From: Chloroflexota bacterium
Lineage (GTDB): Bacteria > Chloroflexota > Anaerolineae > J102
Direction: 5' to 3'
Assembly: GCA_029782215.1 (NCBI GenBank)
Contig: JAKOVD010000176.1
Coordinates: 1 to 48,003 of the forward strand
Length of the DNA: 48,003 bases
A model generated the notes under the pieces. It saw nothing but the letters and a program-made list of their open reading frames with translations. It did no database searches and was not told the origin of the DNA. This document shows positions 5,988-13,953 of the stretch, in pieces. Positions within the stretch are counted from its first letter, which is position 1; each line of letters begins with the position of its first letter. Made by a program: the position numbers and the translations under genes.

Positions 5988-6185
5988 CTACAGCTCGCGT
6001 CCCACAGAGAGTCCCGACAGGAAGCCCAGCGCTCCGGCGATGCTATCGAAACTCCGAGCAACTCCACCAACGCTCATCTCGATGCACGGCGCGCCAAGCT
6101 CGGTCACGAGGTTGACCTCGACGCCTTCGTCTTCGGCAACCTCGATCAGCTCCTCCCACGCCTGGATCGTCTCAAGCTCGTTCAC
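5988..6185 (-). CDS. Hypothetical protein, 65 aa, GTG start
   Basis: GTG 6185 overlaps the upstream stop as GTGA. Acidic, one helix then short strands (NELETIQAWEELIEVAEDEG). Its stop directly precedes the ATG of the zinc-ribbon gene. No recognisable domain. Confidence 0.55.
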   Translation of the reverse strand: MNELETIQAWEELIEVAEDEGVEVNLVTELGAPCIEMSVGGVARSFDSIAGALGFLSGLSVGREL

Positions 6186-6481
6186 TCGTCGCCCCCGATC
6201 CTGCACACCCGCTCGCAGGCGATGACGATTGCCAGAGCGTCGGAAGCAAGAACGTTGGATATGGGACGCTGCTGCCCAATTGAAACGGCCCGGAACCACT
6301 CTGAATTCGCCGCCAGCCCCGCCGCAATGCGGATCACGTCGGGGTAGCGGTTCACCGCTTCATCGTGGGCTTCCTCCCGCGATGCGAAACCCGGACCCGC
6401 AGCCTCAGTTGAATTGCTCATCTGCCCTTCCAGTCCCCTCATGTCGAAGATGTCGATTGTTGATGGCGTTACGCGTCTCAT
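6182..6481 (-). CDS. Hypothetical protein, 99 aa
   Basis: ATG 6481 overlaps the preceding stop as ATGA. An internal ATG at 6421 has a better GGAAGGG site and would remove the first 20 residues. The body is helical with a Cys near the end (ACERVCRIGG). No family was recognised. Confidence 0.55.
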   Translation of the reverse strand: MRRVTPSTIDIFDMRGLEGQMSNSTEAAGPGFASREEAHDEAVNRYPDVIRIAAGLAANSEWFRAVSIGQQRPISNVLASDALAIVIACERVCRIGGDE

Positions 6482-6633
6482 TGGCCACGCTCCGCCTCCC
6501 TGGCCGCCGCCCTCTCCTCCCGCTCGGCATAGGCGGCGGCTCGGCCAGGCGCATGCAGCTCACGAAGCTGAGCGGCGCTGAACTTGCGGGAGGCTTCCGC
6601 CCGCCGCTTGCGCAGAACCTTCTTGGTCTTCAT
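6478..6633 (-). CDS. Small basic helical protein, 51 aa
   Basis: Starts MKTKKVLRKRRAEASRKFS and continues as an Arg/Ala/Glu-rich helix to the ATGA overlap with the next gene. The charge suggests nucleic-acid contact or a structural helix. It was found from coupling and composition and shows no known motif. Confidence 0.5.
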   Translation of the reverse strand: MKTKKVLRKRRAEASRKFSAAQLRELHAPGRAAAYAEREERAAAREAERGQ

Positions 6634-6642
6634 ATGCCACGC

Positions 6643-7023
6643 CTACTTCTGGATGTCGATATCGGGCACGACAGACAAGGGCTTGAACACAACACGGTAC
6701 CGATACGGGCTGGCCGGGCTCGCGTCCACTTGCTCGACGAAGTAGGTCACATTGTCCGAGAGGCCAAGGAAGTTTTTCTTATATTCGGTTGGTCCTGTCT
6801 TGCAGGTCACGGACAGCCGACCGGCGGAGTCATTGTTGCCCAACGAACACAGCCCCTCGATGGTCAGCATGTACTCGCCGGTAATGCCGTTGTAGAACAC
6901 AATCCGCCGGGTGATCTCGAAGCTGTCAGCCGCAACGGACAGGTTTTCGGATACGACATCGGCGTCGTACCGGCAGCCGCCAAGCATGAAGGCAACGGCG
7001 GCCAGCAGGATCAGTCTCTTCAT
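6643..7023 (-). CDS. Phage beta-sandwich lipoprotein, 126 aa
   Basis: A clear type II signal: MKRLILLAAVAFMLGGC, with lipobox LGGC and Cys at residue 17. The mature part reads like the beta-sandwich lipoproteins found in many temperate phages (RRIVFYNGITGEYMLTIEG, VTCKTGP, NFLGLSDNVTYFVEQ, YRVVFKP, DIDI). These are membrane-anchored outside the cytoplasm. A superinfection-exclusion or host-modifying role is suspected but unproven. It sits between a lytic transglycosylase and nuclease genes, not in the lysis region. Confidence 0.8.
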   Translation of the reverse strand: MKRLILLAAVAFMLGGCRYDADVVSENLSVAADSFEITRRIVFYNGITGEYMLTIEGLCSLGNNDSAGRLSVTCKTGPTEYKKNFLGLSDNVTYFVEQVDASPASPYRYRVVFKPLSVVPDIDIQK

Positions 7024-7062
7024 CGCTCTTGTTTCCCCTCGTCTACTCCGGGCCGGATTGCC

Positions 7063-7848
7063 CTACTCCATCCACCGCCAGCCACCAGCGTCGCGCCATT
7101 GCTCGAACGTTGACGACCGCTTGGCGTGGCGCTCTTGCCACATCCCCACCACGAGCCCGCTATGCGACAACGATTCTGCATAGGGTGCGCCGCGCCGATA
7201 GGCCATGATCGCGCCGCCACCACCGTTGTAGGCGATGCAGGCCAATCGAATCGTTTCCACGTAGTCGGGATCGGCCGATTCATCTCGACCGTATGCCCGC
7301 ATCTCGTGCGCCAGAAGCCATGCCCCGTAGTCGATCTGCAACGCGCTGTTGGTCCGCCAGTCATTGGGCAGCACAAGGCCCCGATTGCTGGCAATCCCTT
7401 GCGCGGTGGCCGGGACGATCTGCATAATTCCAGCCGCCCCCGCGCTGGACACAATCACACCGTTGGGGGCAGACGTCTTGGCCGCACCACCGCAGCCGCT
7501 CTCGATCAGACTCACGATGGACAAGAGCGTCGGGCTGATCCTGTGCGCGTGCCCCGCCTGCTCGAAGATTGGCCACAGCTCACGACACGATTGCGGCATC
7601 CACACAGGGACCACCTCACTGACAGCCACCTTCGCCGGCAGCGGCTCCGCCACTACCACCTCCATCGTCGGCGCGGCGGCGGCCCACGCGATCCCGCGCG
7701 CAACCTGGCCGCCACACACCACAGCGCCCGGCTGGCCGACTAGGGGCACGCAGTTATCCATCGAGCTACGCGCCGCGTCCGGCTGCGTCACCTGCCAGTA
7801 GAACGTGGCGATCGCGGCGACCAGCCCGAAACGAGCGGCCGCTATCAT
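7063..7848 (-). CDS. Lytic transglycosylase (SLT domain), membrane-anchored
   Basis: A 261-residue protein with an N-terminal hydrophobic segment (about residues 5-21) and a C-terminal lysozyme-like SLT domain from about residue 100. Key parts are LSIVSLIESGCGG (catalytic Glu), SAGAAGIMQIVPATAQGIA and IRLACIAYNGGGGAI. It would cut peptidoglycan strands non-hydrolytically. Since it is far from the endolysin and in the early half, local wall opening during entry or a prophage function is as likely as lysis. It starts at ATG 7848 in an ATGA overlap with the MazG-like gene. Confidence 0.82.
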   Translation of the reverse strand: MIAAARFGLVAAIATFYWQVTQPDAARSSMDNCVPLVGQPGAVVCGGQVARGIAWAAAAPTMEVVVAEPLPAKVAVSEVVPVWMPQSCRELWPIFEQAGHAHRISPTLLSIVSLIESGCGGAAKTSAPNGVIVSSAGAAGIMQIVPATAQGIASNRGLVLPNDWRTNSALQIDYGAWLLAHEMRAYGRDESADPDYVETIRLACIAYNGGGGAIMAYRRGAPYAESLSHSGLVVGMWQERHAKRSSTFEQWRDAGGWRWME

Positions 7849-8279
7849 GCCGTCACCATACTTCCCGAATGCAGCAAAGGCTCCTGACTCCGATCCTTGG
7901 ACCGCTCCGGGTCGAAACCGGCCGGGTAACGGAGGCTCAGCTTCGCCACGTTACGCCGCTCGATCTCGTCGATGGTCACGCCGGCGGCAAGCATCACGAT
8001 CTCCATGGCGAACCGAACATCTCCAAGCTCATCGAGGAGCTTGGCGCGGTCGATGCCCGCCAGCACATCACGGGCTGGGCGCGCCTCGCCACCAACCGGA
8101 ACCGGCGCCGCCTGGTAGCCCTTCTGGACAATCCCAGCCACCTCACCAGCCTCCGATGCCAGCATAAGGGCCGCATGCTGCATGGCGGCAAGGCGACCGC
8201 AGTCGCCCCCCTCCACGAGTTCATCCATCATGCACCATCGCATGGATACGATGTCGCTGTAGCCAACTGTCTGGATCAT
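7845..8279 (-). CDS. MazG-like nucleotide pyrophosphohydrolase
   Basis: The start at ATG 8279 has AAGGAGG and an ATGA overlap, so residues upstream of it are ignored. Residues about 40-110 carry the all-helical NTP-PPase signature: LASEAGEVAGIVQKG (ExxE) and KLLDELGDVRFAMEI (ExxD), with ERRNVAKLSLRYP after them. Family members hydrolyse (d)NTPs to the monophosphate and pyrophosphate. Phage versions may also lower ppGpp and keep the host in a permissive state. 144 residues, normal for a single-domain member. Confidence 0.85.
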   Translation of the reverse strand: MIQTVGYSDIVSMRWCMMDELVEGGDCGRLAAMQHAALMLASEAGEVAGIVQKGYQAAPVPVGGEARPARDVLAGIDRAKLLDELGDVRFAMEIVMLAAGVTIDEIERRNVAKLSLRYPAGFDPERSKDRSQEPLLHSGSMVTA

Positions 8280-8914
8280 GCCGCCTCCTTGAACCACGAG
8301 GGCGCGTCAACCGGGATTGGCTCCTGCCACTCTTCGGCAATCTCCAACGCGGCTCGGAGCACCGTCTGCCACCGCTCGCCGCGCGCCCACGGGAACCGGT
8401 CGATGATGCGGCCCAGCACGAACTCGATACGGGTCTGGGGCTCAGAGCGGGGGATCTGCTCGCTCGCCTTACCAAGCGCAGTCTCGATGGCGGCCGGGCT
8501 CGCAGCCTGACCGAGCCGATCCACTGCGTCCGCCACCTGGTCCGGCGTCATGGTCTTGGCCAGATCGGCCAGCAGCTCGGCCTCCTGGACCGTCACGCTC
8601 TTACCTGACTCCTGCAGGGCCACCAGAAGCGTTGTGCGCGATGGCCTGGCCACCGCCGCAAGGGCGCGGTACACGGACCACGAGAACGGATAGTCCCGCT
8701 CCTCCCTGGCGTAGCAGTGCGCGACCCAACGCGCCTGACTACACGTGGAAAGCGACAGGCCAGAGCCCTCCACCACATGCGCGTACTCATCGGCCCCAAG
8801 GTCACGGTAAGCATCCAGCAGCAGATCACCAAGCTCCCAACGGCTACCGTCCAGCCGGCCCGCAATCTCGGCGACGGAGCGGATGTAGTAAGTGGTGTTA
8901 CGTACCGGGATCAT
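8276..8914 (-). CDS. Hypothetical protein, possible HTH, 212 aa
   Basis: ATG 8914 overlaps the upstream stop as ATGA. The middle (VEGSGLSLSTCSQARWVAH) could form a helix-turn-helix, and the whole chain is helical, with segments such as LADLAKTMTPDQVADAVD. No enzymatic motif was seen. It may be a DNA-binding accessory protein of the operon, but the family was not recognised. Confidence 0.65.
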   Translation of the reverse strand: MIPVRNTTYYIRSVAEIAGRLDGSRWELGDLLLDAYRDLGADEYAHVVEGSGLSLSTCSQARWVAHCYAREERDYPFSWSVYRALAAVARPSRTTLLVALQESGKSVTVQEAELLADLAKTMTPDQVADAVDRLGQAASPAAIETALGKASEQIPRSEPQTRIEFVLGRIIDRFPWARGERWQTVLRAALEIAEEWQEPIPVDAPSWFKEAA

Positions 8915-9315
8915 GCTGGCACCGCCACAGGGCGAACAAACTTGACCGCCCGTGACTCTTCCGGGGTCAACAGATCGGCCGGCCCAGTCTGAAGCGCGGG
9001 GCGTCCGATTGCCCACGCGCACGGCCTCAGACGATACTTGACGCTTCCGGTCTCCGGGATCATCCCGATGGGCTTGAATGCGCCACGAGCGCAGAACACA
9101 ACGCCCTGCGATGAACCGTCGCCCGTGGTCTTCCATGGGCGGTTGTCGCCCTCGCCCGCGGCGCGCAAGATGATGCGCCCCCCTTGCACATCGATCAGTA
9201 GCCCGCCCTCCACCCCGAGGACACGAACCGCAGCGGCATTCAAACGTGCGTGGCCAGTCCACCCGATCCTGAGCACTGGCGTGTTCCGATTCAGCCCATC
9301 GTCCATCTCTCGCAT
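8911..9315 (-). CDS. Hypothetical protein, 134 aa
   Basis: ATG 9315 has a strong AGGAGGTG site, so upstream extensions are rejected. The N-terminal part (HARLNAAAVRVLGVEGGLL, then IDVQGGRIILR) is a small beta-rich unit with a loose likeness to AbrB-type swapped-hairpin domains. That resemblance is weak. A second beta-rich half follows. No other motif. Confidence 0.6.
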   Translation of the reverse strand: MREMDDGLNRNTPVLRIGWTGHARLNAAAVRVLGVEGGLLIDVQGGRIILRAAGEGDNRPWKTTGDGSSQGVVFCARGAFKPIGMIPETGSVKYRLRPCAWAIGRPALQTGPADLLTPEESRAVKFVRPVAVPA

Positions 9316-9316
9316 G

Positions 9317-9658
9317 CTACACCTCCTGTCCCAGCCTGACCGCCCGGCGGCGGAACGGAATAACAACCGGCTCCGGTTCAAGCCGGCCCATCAGATCCTC
9401 AAGGCGCTGGCGGTGTGGCTCCAGGAACTCCGCCCACACGTCGCGCCCCATGTCGTCCGGCCTCGCCAGCCGCACCTTCCCTCCCGAGAGACGCCGCGCG
9501 GTTGCCCCGATGCAGCGCAGACCACGGAGCGTTCCGTAGAACCCGTGCGGATCATTGCCACTGATCGGGTGCTCCAGCCGGAACAGACCCTCGTACACGT
9601 CGCCTCCCGGAAGGTCTGGGCGCGGGTCGCTTATCCAGTGATCGTCATCGAAGTCCAT
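9317..9658 (-). CDS. Hypothetical protein, 113 aa
   Basis: First gene after the boxed promoter at 9669-9712, starting at ATG 9658 behind GAGGGACAAC. Acidic N-terminus (MDFDDDHWISDPRPD), basic C-terminus (PFRRRAVRLG). Its stop is one base from the next start. Function unknown. Being first in an operon that leads to the MazG-like, lysozyme-like and lipoprotein genes, it is probably made early. Confidence 0.6.
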   Translation of the reverse strand: MDFDDDHWISDPRPDLPGGDVYEGLFRLEHPISGNDPHGFYGTLRGLRCIGATARRLSGGKVRLARPDDMGRDVWAEFLEPHRQRLEDLMGRLEPEPVVIPFRRRAVRLGQEV

Positions 9659-9668
9659 GTTGTCCCTC

Positions 9669-9712
9669 GTGTATCGTGACGTCATTGTACCTGAATACAT
9701 GTTCATTGTCAA
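9669..9712 (-). promoter_or_regulatory. Boxed promoter for the 9.3-5.3 kb operon
   Basis: Minus strand: TTGACA (9707-9712), 17-base spacer, TACAAT (9684-9689), then the box GACGTCACGATACAC (9669-9683). The -35 overlaps the primase stop codon. The transcript would start near 9677. Confidence 0.82.
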
Positions 9713-10773
9713 GGGCGCCGCGCATAGCGAAGGGCGCAAAGCAGCGGCTCAACATCCATCCCGAGACGCACCAGCCAATCGTCAACTTTCTCCGGCAGCT
9801 CGACGATGCGCGAGTTCGGGATCGTGAGCGCGGCCGTCCTGGCTTCGGCTCTCGCGTCCGGGTCCAGCAGGATGTAGACCCGCTCATAGGCGGCGAGCGC
9901 GGCCTGGTTCTCACCCACGACGCGCGGCGCCCCCTGCTTGTTCGACACCGCGACCACAGAGTCGATCCCGGCAGAGATGACCGTCAGGGCCTTGAGCGCC
10001 CCCTCTACCACCAGGACGGCGCTGTCGCGGCGACGGGTCAACTCATCCGCGTTCCACAGTTCGGCCGCCGTCCCGGGATGCCACTGGTAGCGCCCCTTGA
10101 CCGCCTCCAAGAACCGGTACTGGACCGCCACCGTCTCGCCGCCCGCACGCCACGGAATCGAGAGGGCCGGCACGCGAGAGCCAGCCACGAACCGCCGGGT
10201 TGCCCCCAACTGGTAGGCCATCGCGACATCAAGCTCGATGCCCCGCGCGGCCAGATCTGCCAGGGCCAAGGGCTCGCTCATGAGCGCCGCCCCCTGAGCG
10301 TCGCCGTCGTAGGGCCCGTGCTCCGGGTCTTGGAGCGACTGGGCCGAACGGGCACGACGCTCGATGGCCTCCAGGCGCCGCGCCTCCTCCCTGGCCCGCT
10401 CGCGATCGCGCTTAGCCGCCGCTATGTCGCGCGGGTCCTCGATGGGCTCCAGGTGGTACATTCCAGCCAGGTACGAGGCGGCGGCCGACAGGTCAAGCCC
10501 GTCGCGGCGCATCACGTAATCAAGACATGACTGAGGCTTCTCGCCGGTACACTGGCGGCACCACCAGCAGGGGGCCTCAGATGCCCGGCCTTGCGGACGC
10601 ACCACGAACCTGTCGGTGCCACCGCACCACGGGCACGGGCCAGCGTAGGCGCCGCCCCCCACTGTCACGCGGCGCAGCGCCGTATCGGAGCCGATCAGGT
10701 CCAGCAGGTCCACCACGTCCTTGATCTCGTCCAGGTCATAGACTGCCGTCTCCGGCGTGACTCGGATGAACAT
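9709..10773 (-). CDS. DNA primase (zinc finger plus TOPRIM)
   Basis: A 354-residue DnaG-type primase. Residues about 45-80 form the zinc-binding module (CPWCGGTDRFVVRP ... CWWCRQC). The middle is a Glu/Arg-rich linker helix. The C-terminal half carries a TOPRIM-like core (AVLVVEGALKALTVI with the catalytic Glu, and VYILLDPDARAEA with the acidic DPD). It makes RNA primers for the lagging strand and would work with the helicase whose stop is one base upstream. ATG 10773 is preferred over a much longer upstream extension because the homology and coupling begin there. Confidence 0.88.
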   Translation of the reverse strand: MFIRVTPETAVYDLDEIKDVVDLLDLIGSDTALRRVTVGGGAYAGPCPWCGGTDRFVVRPQGRASEAPCWWCRQCTGEKPQSCLDYVMRRDGLDLSAAASYLAGMYHLEPIEDPRDIAAAKRDRERAREEARRLEAIERRARSAQSLQDPEHGPYDGDAQGAALMSEPLALADLAARGIELDVAMAYQLGATRRFVAGSRVPALSIPWRAGGETVAVQYRFLEAVKGRYQWHPGTAAELWNADELTRRRDSAVLVVEGALKALTVISAGIDSVVAVSNKQGAPRVVGENQAALAAYERVYILLDPDARAEARTAALTIPNSRIVELPEKVDDWLVRLGMDVEPLLCALRYARRP

Positions 10774-10774
10774 C

Positions 10775-11875
10775 TCAGGACTCCCACGCATCGGGGCCGC
10801 CCGAATAGTGACGGACAGCAGGCCGGGCACGAAGGCCGCCCGTGACCCCAAGCACCTCCTGGCCAGACGGGTCAATGTCCAGAAGCCATAGCTCCCGCCC
10901 GTGGCCCTTGCGCTGCTTGAGCAGCTGGAGGAACAGCTTGGTCGGATCAACCGGGTAGCTGAACCCCTTCCACGACACACTCCCGCCATGCACCTCATCC
11001 GGGTAACGGAATGGGTAGTAGAGCGAAAGCATGACGTCCGAGTGATGGGCGACCTCGGAGCTGTAGTAGCTGTCGCCCATCTGTGGCACCGGCGGATTCT
11101 TGCGATCCACCTCCTCCTTGGCCTGCACCGCCACGACAATCGGGCACCCGAAGAACCGCGCCATCTTCTTCAGAATGGCAAGCGCCCGACTTACCTGCTC
11201 GCTGCGCTTATCGTTGCCTGCTCCCTCCATCTCCAGGATCTGGAGATAATCCACCAGGATCAGGGACGGGCGCCCATGCCCGTCCTTCTCGATCTGCACC
11301 ACCTCTCGGTAGATCTGCTCTGCCGTAAGCGCAGGCATGTCATCGATGTCGTCCGCCAGCTCACGACGCTCATAGCCCACGGTCCAGACCGGGACAGAGA
11401 GAACCGACTCGTGGTTGGCGCGCAGCTTGGCCGGGTCGTACTGCCCCTCCATCATCGCGGTCACGGTTGGCCCGCGGGTGATAGACTGGCTGATCACCAC
11501 CTCGTCCTCTTCCAGGGTGGCGAAGAGCACGTAGCGCCGGTCGGCAGGGGTGGCCGCCTTATCCTTCCCTGACGCCACAAGCCGCGCCGCCTCAACCCTG
11601 GCCAAGTGGACCATGAGCGAGGTCTTGAAGTTGCTTGGCCTGGCGATGATGGTCGTCAGGGTGCCAGGCCAAATGGCCCTGACGACACGGTCAATGTCGT
11701 CCACCCCGAACGACATCGCGACCAGCTCTCCCAATTCGAGCCGCTGCTGAAAGGCCGTCCTGCTGGACAGCAGATCCAGCGGGCTCTTGGCGTAGATCCT
11801 GTTGAGGCGCTCGTCCCCGTGCTGATGAATTACTCGCCTAGGCATGGCCATTTCCCTTGTATCCAGGGGATTCAT
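10775..11875 (-). CDS. DnaB-like replicative helicase
   Basis: A 366-residue RecA-fold ATPase lacking the usual N-terminal DnaB domain. The Walker A region is degenerate (TLTTIIARPSNFKTSLMVH, with K-T-S kept but the usual glycines changed). Walker B is LILVDYLQIL, the classic DnaB 'DYLQ' block. SEQVSRALAILKKMARFFGC and IVVAVQAKEEVDRKNP match later motifs. It would unwind the fork as a hexamer and recruit the adjacent primase. Two starts are possible: ATG 11875, which overlaps the palindrome at 11874-11887, and ATG 11851. Confidence 0.87.
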   Translation of the reverse strand: MNPLDTREMAMPRRVIHQHGDERLNRIYAKSPLDLLSSRTAFQQRLELGELVAMSFGVDDIDRVVRAIWPGTLTTIIARPSNFKTSLMVHLARVEAARLVASGKDKAATPADRRYVLFATLEEDEVVISQSITRGPTVTAMMEGQYDPAKLRANHESVLSVPVWTVGYERRELADDIDDMPALTAEQIYREVVQIEKDGHGRPSLILVDYLQILEMEGAGNDKRSEQVSRALAILKKMARFFGCPIVVAVQAKEEVDRKNPPVPQMGDSYYSSEVAHHSDVMLSLYYPFRYPDEVHGGSVSWKGFSYPVDPTKLFLQLLKQRKGHGRELWLLDIDPSGQEVLGVTGGLRARPAVRHYSGGPDAWES

Positions 11876-11887
11876 TCCACGTGGAAT
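11874..11887. promoter_or_regulatory. 14-bp palindrome at the helicase start
   Basis: ATTCCACGTGGAAT, a perfect 14-bp palindrome overlapping the first base pairs of the helicase start codon. Its 12-bp core TTCCACGTGGAA recurs at 18471-18482 and 31087-31098, and a near copy (ATTACACGTGGAAT) at 2043-2056. It resembles the centre of bacterial parS sites, but its protein partner is unknown. Confidence 0.65.
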
Positions 11888-11896
11888 GGATCACGG

Positions 11897-13141
11897 TTAT
11901 CGCTCTGCGGGTATCCCGTTCTGAATGTGTGCCCATCTCTCAAACGAGCCCGCGCCGCCGAAGCGCTCCATGTCGCTCAGCTGACCGGGCGCCGCCTGGG
12001 TGTACTTGCCGGCCCGCTTGTCCCACCAGGGGACAAACATCTCCCAGGCGTTGTAGGACCGGAGGAACTTATCCTCCCCCGTCTGGGCCAAGTAGGCCCG
12101 CCAGTCTCGGACCGCCCTCTCGGTGACGTGGTTCTCGACACACCGATTGGCAAACTCGCCGGCGAGTCCGCGCGTCCGTGACGCTGGCTCGCCCCTCAGG
12201 ACAAGCTCGCCGAACAGGCGGAAGAATGGGTCGCTCTTGCGCGGAGCCCTCTGGCGCGGCCGCTGAGGCCCCTTGGAGGCCTCGGGGGTATCTTGAGTAG
12301 GGTCTGCCAGCAAACGCGGCTCAGCGCCAGCCGCAGCCCGGCCAGCGGCGACGCGCGGCCGCGGCTGAGGTTGGGTGTCCGTTGACGTGGCCTTTGACGT
12401 GGTCGTGGCCGTGGCCTTTGACGTGGCCTTGGCCTTTGCGCCGTTTGCGTTTCGCCTTTTCTGGCAGAAAACCGGTTCAACCTTCTTCTTGCCTGGAGTG
12501 CGTGGAATCCAGAGACCACCGGTTGCGGTGTACTGTGGCGTGTACGTGGCCCTGGCTTGGGGCTTGGCCGGCTGGCCGCCAGAAGCGGCGGAGCGCGCGG
12601 TTCTGCCAGCGTCAGCGGCAGGGCCGTGCCTTGACTTGGTTGAGGGGCGAAGCCCCGAAGCCAAGTCAAGTACAGGTGCGTCAGCACCTGTTACTCTTTC
12701 ATGTACTCTTTTAATATGTTCTGCGTTTTCGCAGAACTGGCGATGCGTATTCGCGGAACCGGTTGCGTGTTCCCGCTTGGCCTCTTCGCGCGCCTCCAAG
12801 AAGGCGGTCAATCCGGCCCTGACTGCGTCCATGTCCACGAGGTAGCACAGCTTCGCGGGCAGACCGCGCCGGTCCTTACGGAGCAACCCAAGGCTCTCCA
12901 GCTTCATGCGCGCCTGGACGAGGGCGTGCTGGCTGATGTAGAGCCATTCGCGAATGGCTCTGTCGGTCTTGCCCCACCACTCGCTGTCTGCCATGTCTTG
13001 CCAGTAGATGAACTGGTCCAGCACCATGGCGGCTTCGATGCTGCCCAGCCAGGCAACCAACGGCTCCCTGGCCACCATGGTGCGGCTTCCGCCGCACAGG
13101 TCCTTGACCATGTTCCGCCCAGGGCCATTCTGCTGAGTCAT
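11897..13141 (-). CDS. Replication initiation protein with N-terminal winged helix
   Basis: 414 residues, starting at ATG 13141 (ATGA overlap). Residues about 20-110 look like a winged-helix replication domain (EPLVAWLGSIEAAMVLDQF, WWGKTDRAIREWLYI, LVQARMKLESLGLLRKD). The centre (about 150-290) is a disordered Ala/Thr/Pro/Lys-rich linker with repeated KATSKATA-type units. The C-terminal 110 residues are a second folded part ending in WAHIQNGIPAER (FFRLFGELVLRG, AYLAQTGEDKFLRSYNAWEM). Position upstream of the helicase and primase, and repeats inside the gene, point to a lambda O-like origin-binding and helicase-loading role (inference). Confidence 0.7.
   Translation of the reverse strand: MTQQNGPGRNMVKDLCGGSRTMVAREPLVAWLGSIEAAMVLDQFIYWQDMADSEWWGKTDRAIREWLYISQHALVQARMKLESLGLLRKDRRGLPAKLCYLVDMDAVRAGLTAFLEAREEAKREHATGSANTHRQFCENAEHIKRVHERVTGADAPVLDLASGLRPSTKSRHGPAADAGRTARSAASGGQPAKPQARATYTPQYTATGGLWIPRTPGKKKVEPVFCQKRRNANGAKAKATSKATATTTSKATSTDTQPQPRPRVAAGRAAAGAEPRLLADPTQDTPEASKGPQRPRQRAPRKSDPFFRLFGELVLRGEPASRTRGLAGEFANRCVENHVTERAVRDWRAYLAQTGEDKFLRSYNAWEMFVPWWDKRAGKYTQAAPGQLSDMERFGGAGSFERWAHIQNGIPAER
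12382..12737. other. Candidate replication origin inside the initiator gene
   Basis: Three copies of TTGACGTGG (12382-12390, 12394-12402, 12418-12426) are followed by three inverted repeats. The first has arms 12630-12639/12661-12670, with an inner GGGGC-GAA-GCCCC. The second has arms 12673-12679/12684-12690. The third has arms 12718-12725/12730-12737 with a TTTT loop. An AT-rich stretch lies at 12691-12720. Iterons, hairpins and an AT-rich zone inside an initiator gene are the plan of lambdoid origins. The assignment is inference. Confidence 0.5.
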
Positions 13142-13506
13142 CGACGCTCGCCCTCCCCCGCCGCCCACTCATCGAGCAGGAACGTGGCCAGCAGTTCATC
13201 GAGCACTTCGCCGCTTATCTCCACCTCTTCGACTGCATCCCAAAAATTCCCGCCGCCATGTAGGATCTTGCGCGTGCATAAGTTCCATATGGCATCTCTG
13301 GCATCTGTGAACGACAAGCAGGACTGGTCTGCGATCCATTGGATGGGGAGGCTAATCGGCTCTCCGCGGTTATTGTCGTGCTCCAAGAACACGGTCAGGA
13401 CTGCCGCTTCGCTGTAGCCGAGCCATCTGATGAACGGCTTCTTGATGGAGATGGTGTTCTGCTGGCCGGAGAGTGCGGCAAGTAGGATTGCGTCGTTCTC
13501 GTTCAT
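13138..13506 (-). CDS. Winged-helix protein, paralogue of the initiator N-terminus
   Basis: 122 residues, coupled to both neighbours by ATGA. The segment ISIKKPFIRWLGYSEAAVL, then TVFLEHDNNRGEPISLP and IQWIADQSCLSFTDARDAI aligns by eye with the initiator's EPLVAWLGSIEAAMVLDQF, WWGKTDRAIREWLYISQHA. The two adjacent genes therefore look like a tandem duplication of a winged-helix replication domain. It may bind the origin or modulate the larger protein. The C-terminus is acidic. Confidence 0.62.
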   Translation of the reverse strand: MNENDAILLAALSGQQNTISIKKPFIRWLGYSEAAVLTVFLEHDNNRGEPISLPIQWIADQSCLSFTDARDAIWNLCTRKILHGGGNFWDAVEEVEISGEVLDELLATFLLDEWAAGEGERR

Positions 13507-13892
13507 TGGATCTTCTTGCCCCTCACCTTCAAGGTGAACTTGCTCGGCTTGGATGGCTTGGCCCCGACGACTCCGAACGCGCTCGGCTCCGGCGTCGGCA
13601 GCGGCTTGGACTGCTTCAGGAAGAGTTCCCAGCGGCGCTGGAATGCAGCCTCCCCGGCCCGGCCGGCGGCATCGTAGGCGGCCAGGATCGTGCCGAGCAG
13701 GTTGGCCTGGAAGCGTTCGCCCGCCGTGGTCGTCACCGTGGCGGATACCATTTGCTCCGCCTCGTCAAGGGTCAGCTCTCCGACGTGGTTCACGTCACGG
13801 CGTTCGATCCCGGCCACCTTCCATGCGGGGCGCGGCACGTCCAGGTCCAGTCCGAAGTAGTCGGAGTCGATCATCTCTCGCAGCGTCTTCAT
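13503..13892 (-). CDS. Hypothetical replication-module protein, 129 aa
   Basis: Starts at ATG 13892 just after the terminator-like hairpin at 13907-13942. MKTLREMIDSDYFGLDLDV and a following basic C-terminus (KPSKPSKFTLKVRGKKIQ) are visible, with a helical centre (QANLLGTILAAYDAAGRAG). No family was recognised. Its position between the SSB-like protein and the winged-helix genes suggests a replication accessory role. Confidence 0.6.
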   Translation of the reverse strand: MKTLREMIDSDYFGLDLDVPRPAWKVAGIERRDVNHVGELTLDEAEQMVSATVTTTAGERFQANLLGTILAAYDAAGRAGEAAFQRRWELFLKQSKPLPTPEPSAFGVVGAKPSKPSKFTLKVRGKKIQ

Positions 13893-13906
13893 CGTGCCCC
13901 CGTGGA

Positions 13907-13942
13907 AAGGCCCCCGGCTGAGCGAACCCAGCCGGGGGCCTT
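13907..13942 (-). terminator. 13-bp GC-rich hairpin after the SSB-like gene
   Basis: Perfect arms 13907-13919 and 13930-13942 (AAGGCCCCCGGCT) with a 10-base loop. On the minus strand it is followed by TTTCC, so the T-tract is short. It lies between the SSB-like gene and the rest of the replication operon, where partial termination could give more SSB than initiator. Confidence 0.55.
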
Positions 13943-13953
13943 GATGTCCCGTC

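Noticed and set aside
9709..11139. A 476-residue reading of the primase with a long N-terminal extension
   Set aside because: The extension covers the helicase gene in another frame, has shadow-like composition, and the primase homology and start-stop coupling begin at 10773.
12196..12687. Alternative-frame Arg/Pro-rich frames in the initiator linker
   Set aside because: They are explained by repeats in the true frame and lack starts with ribosome-binding sites.
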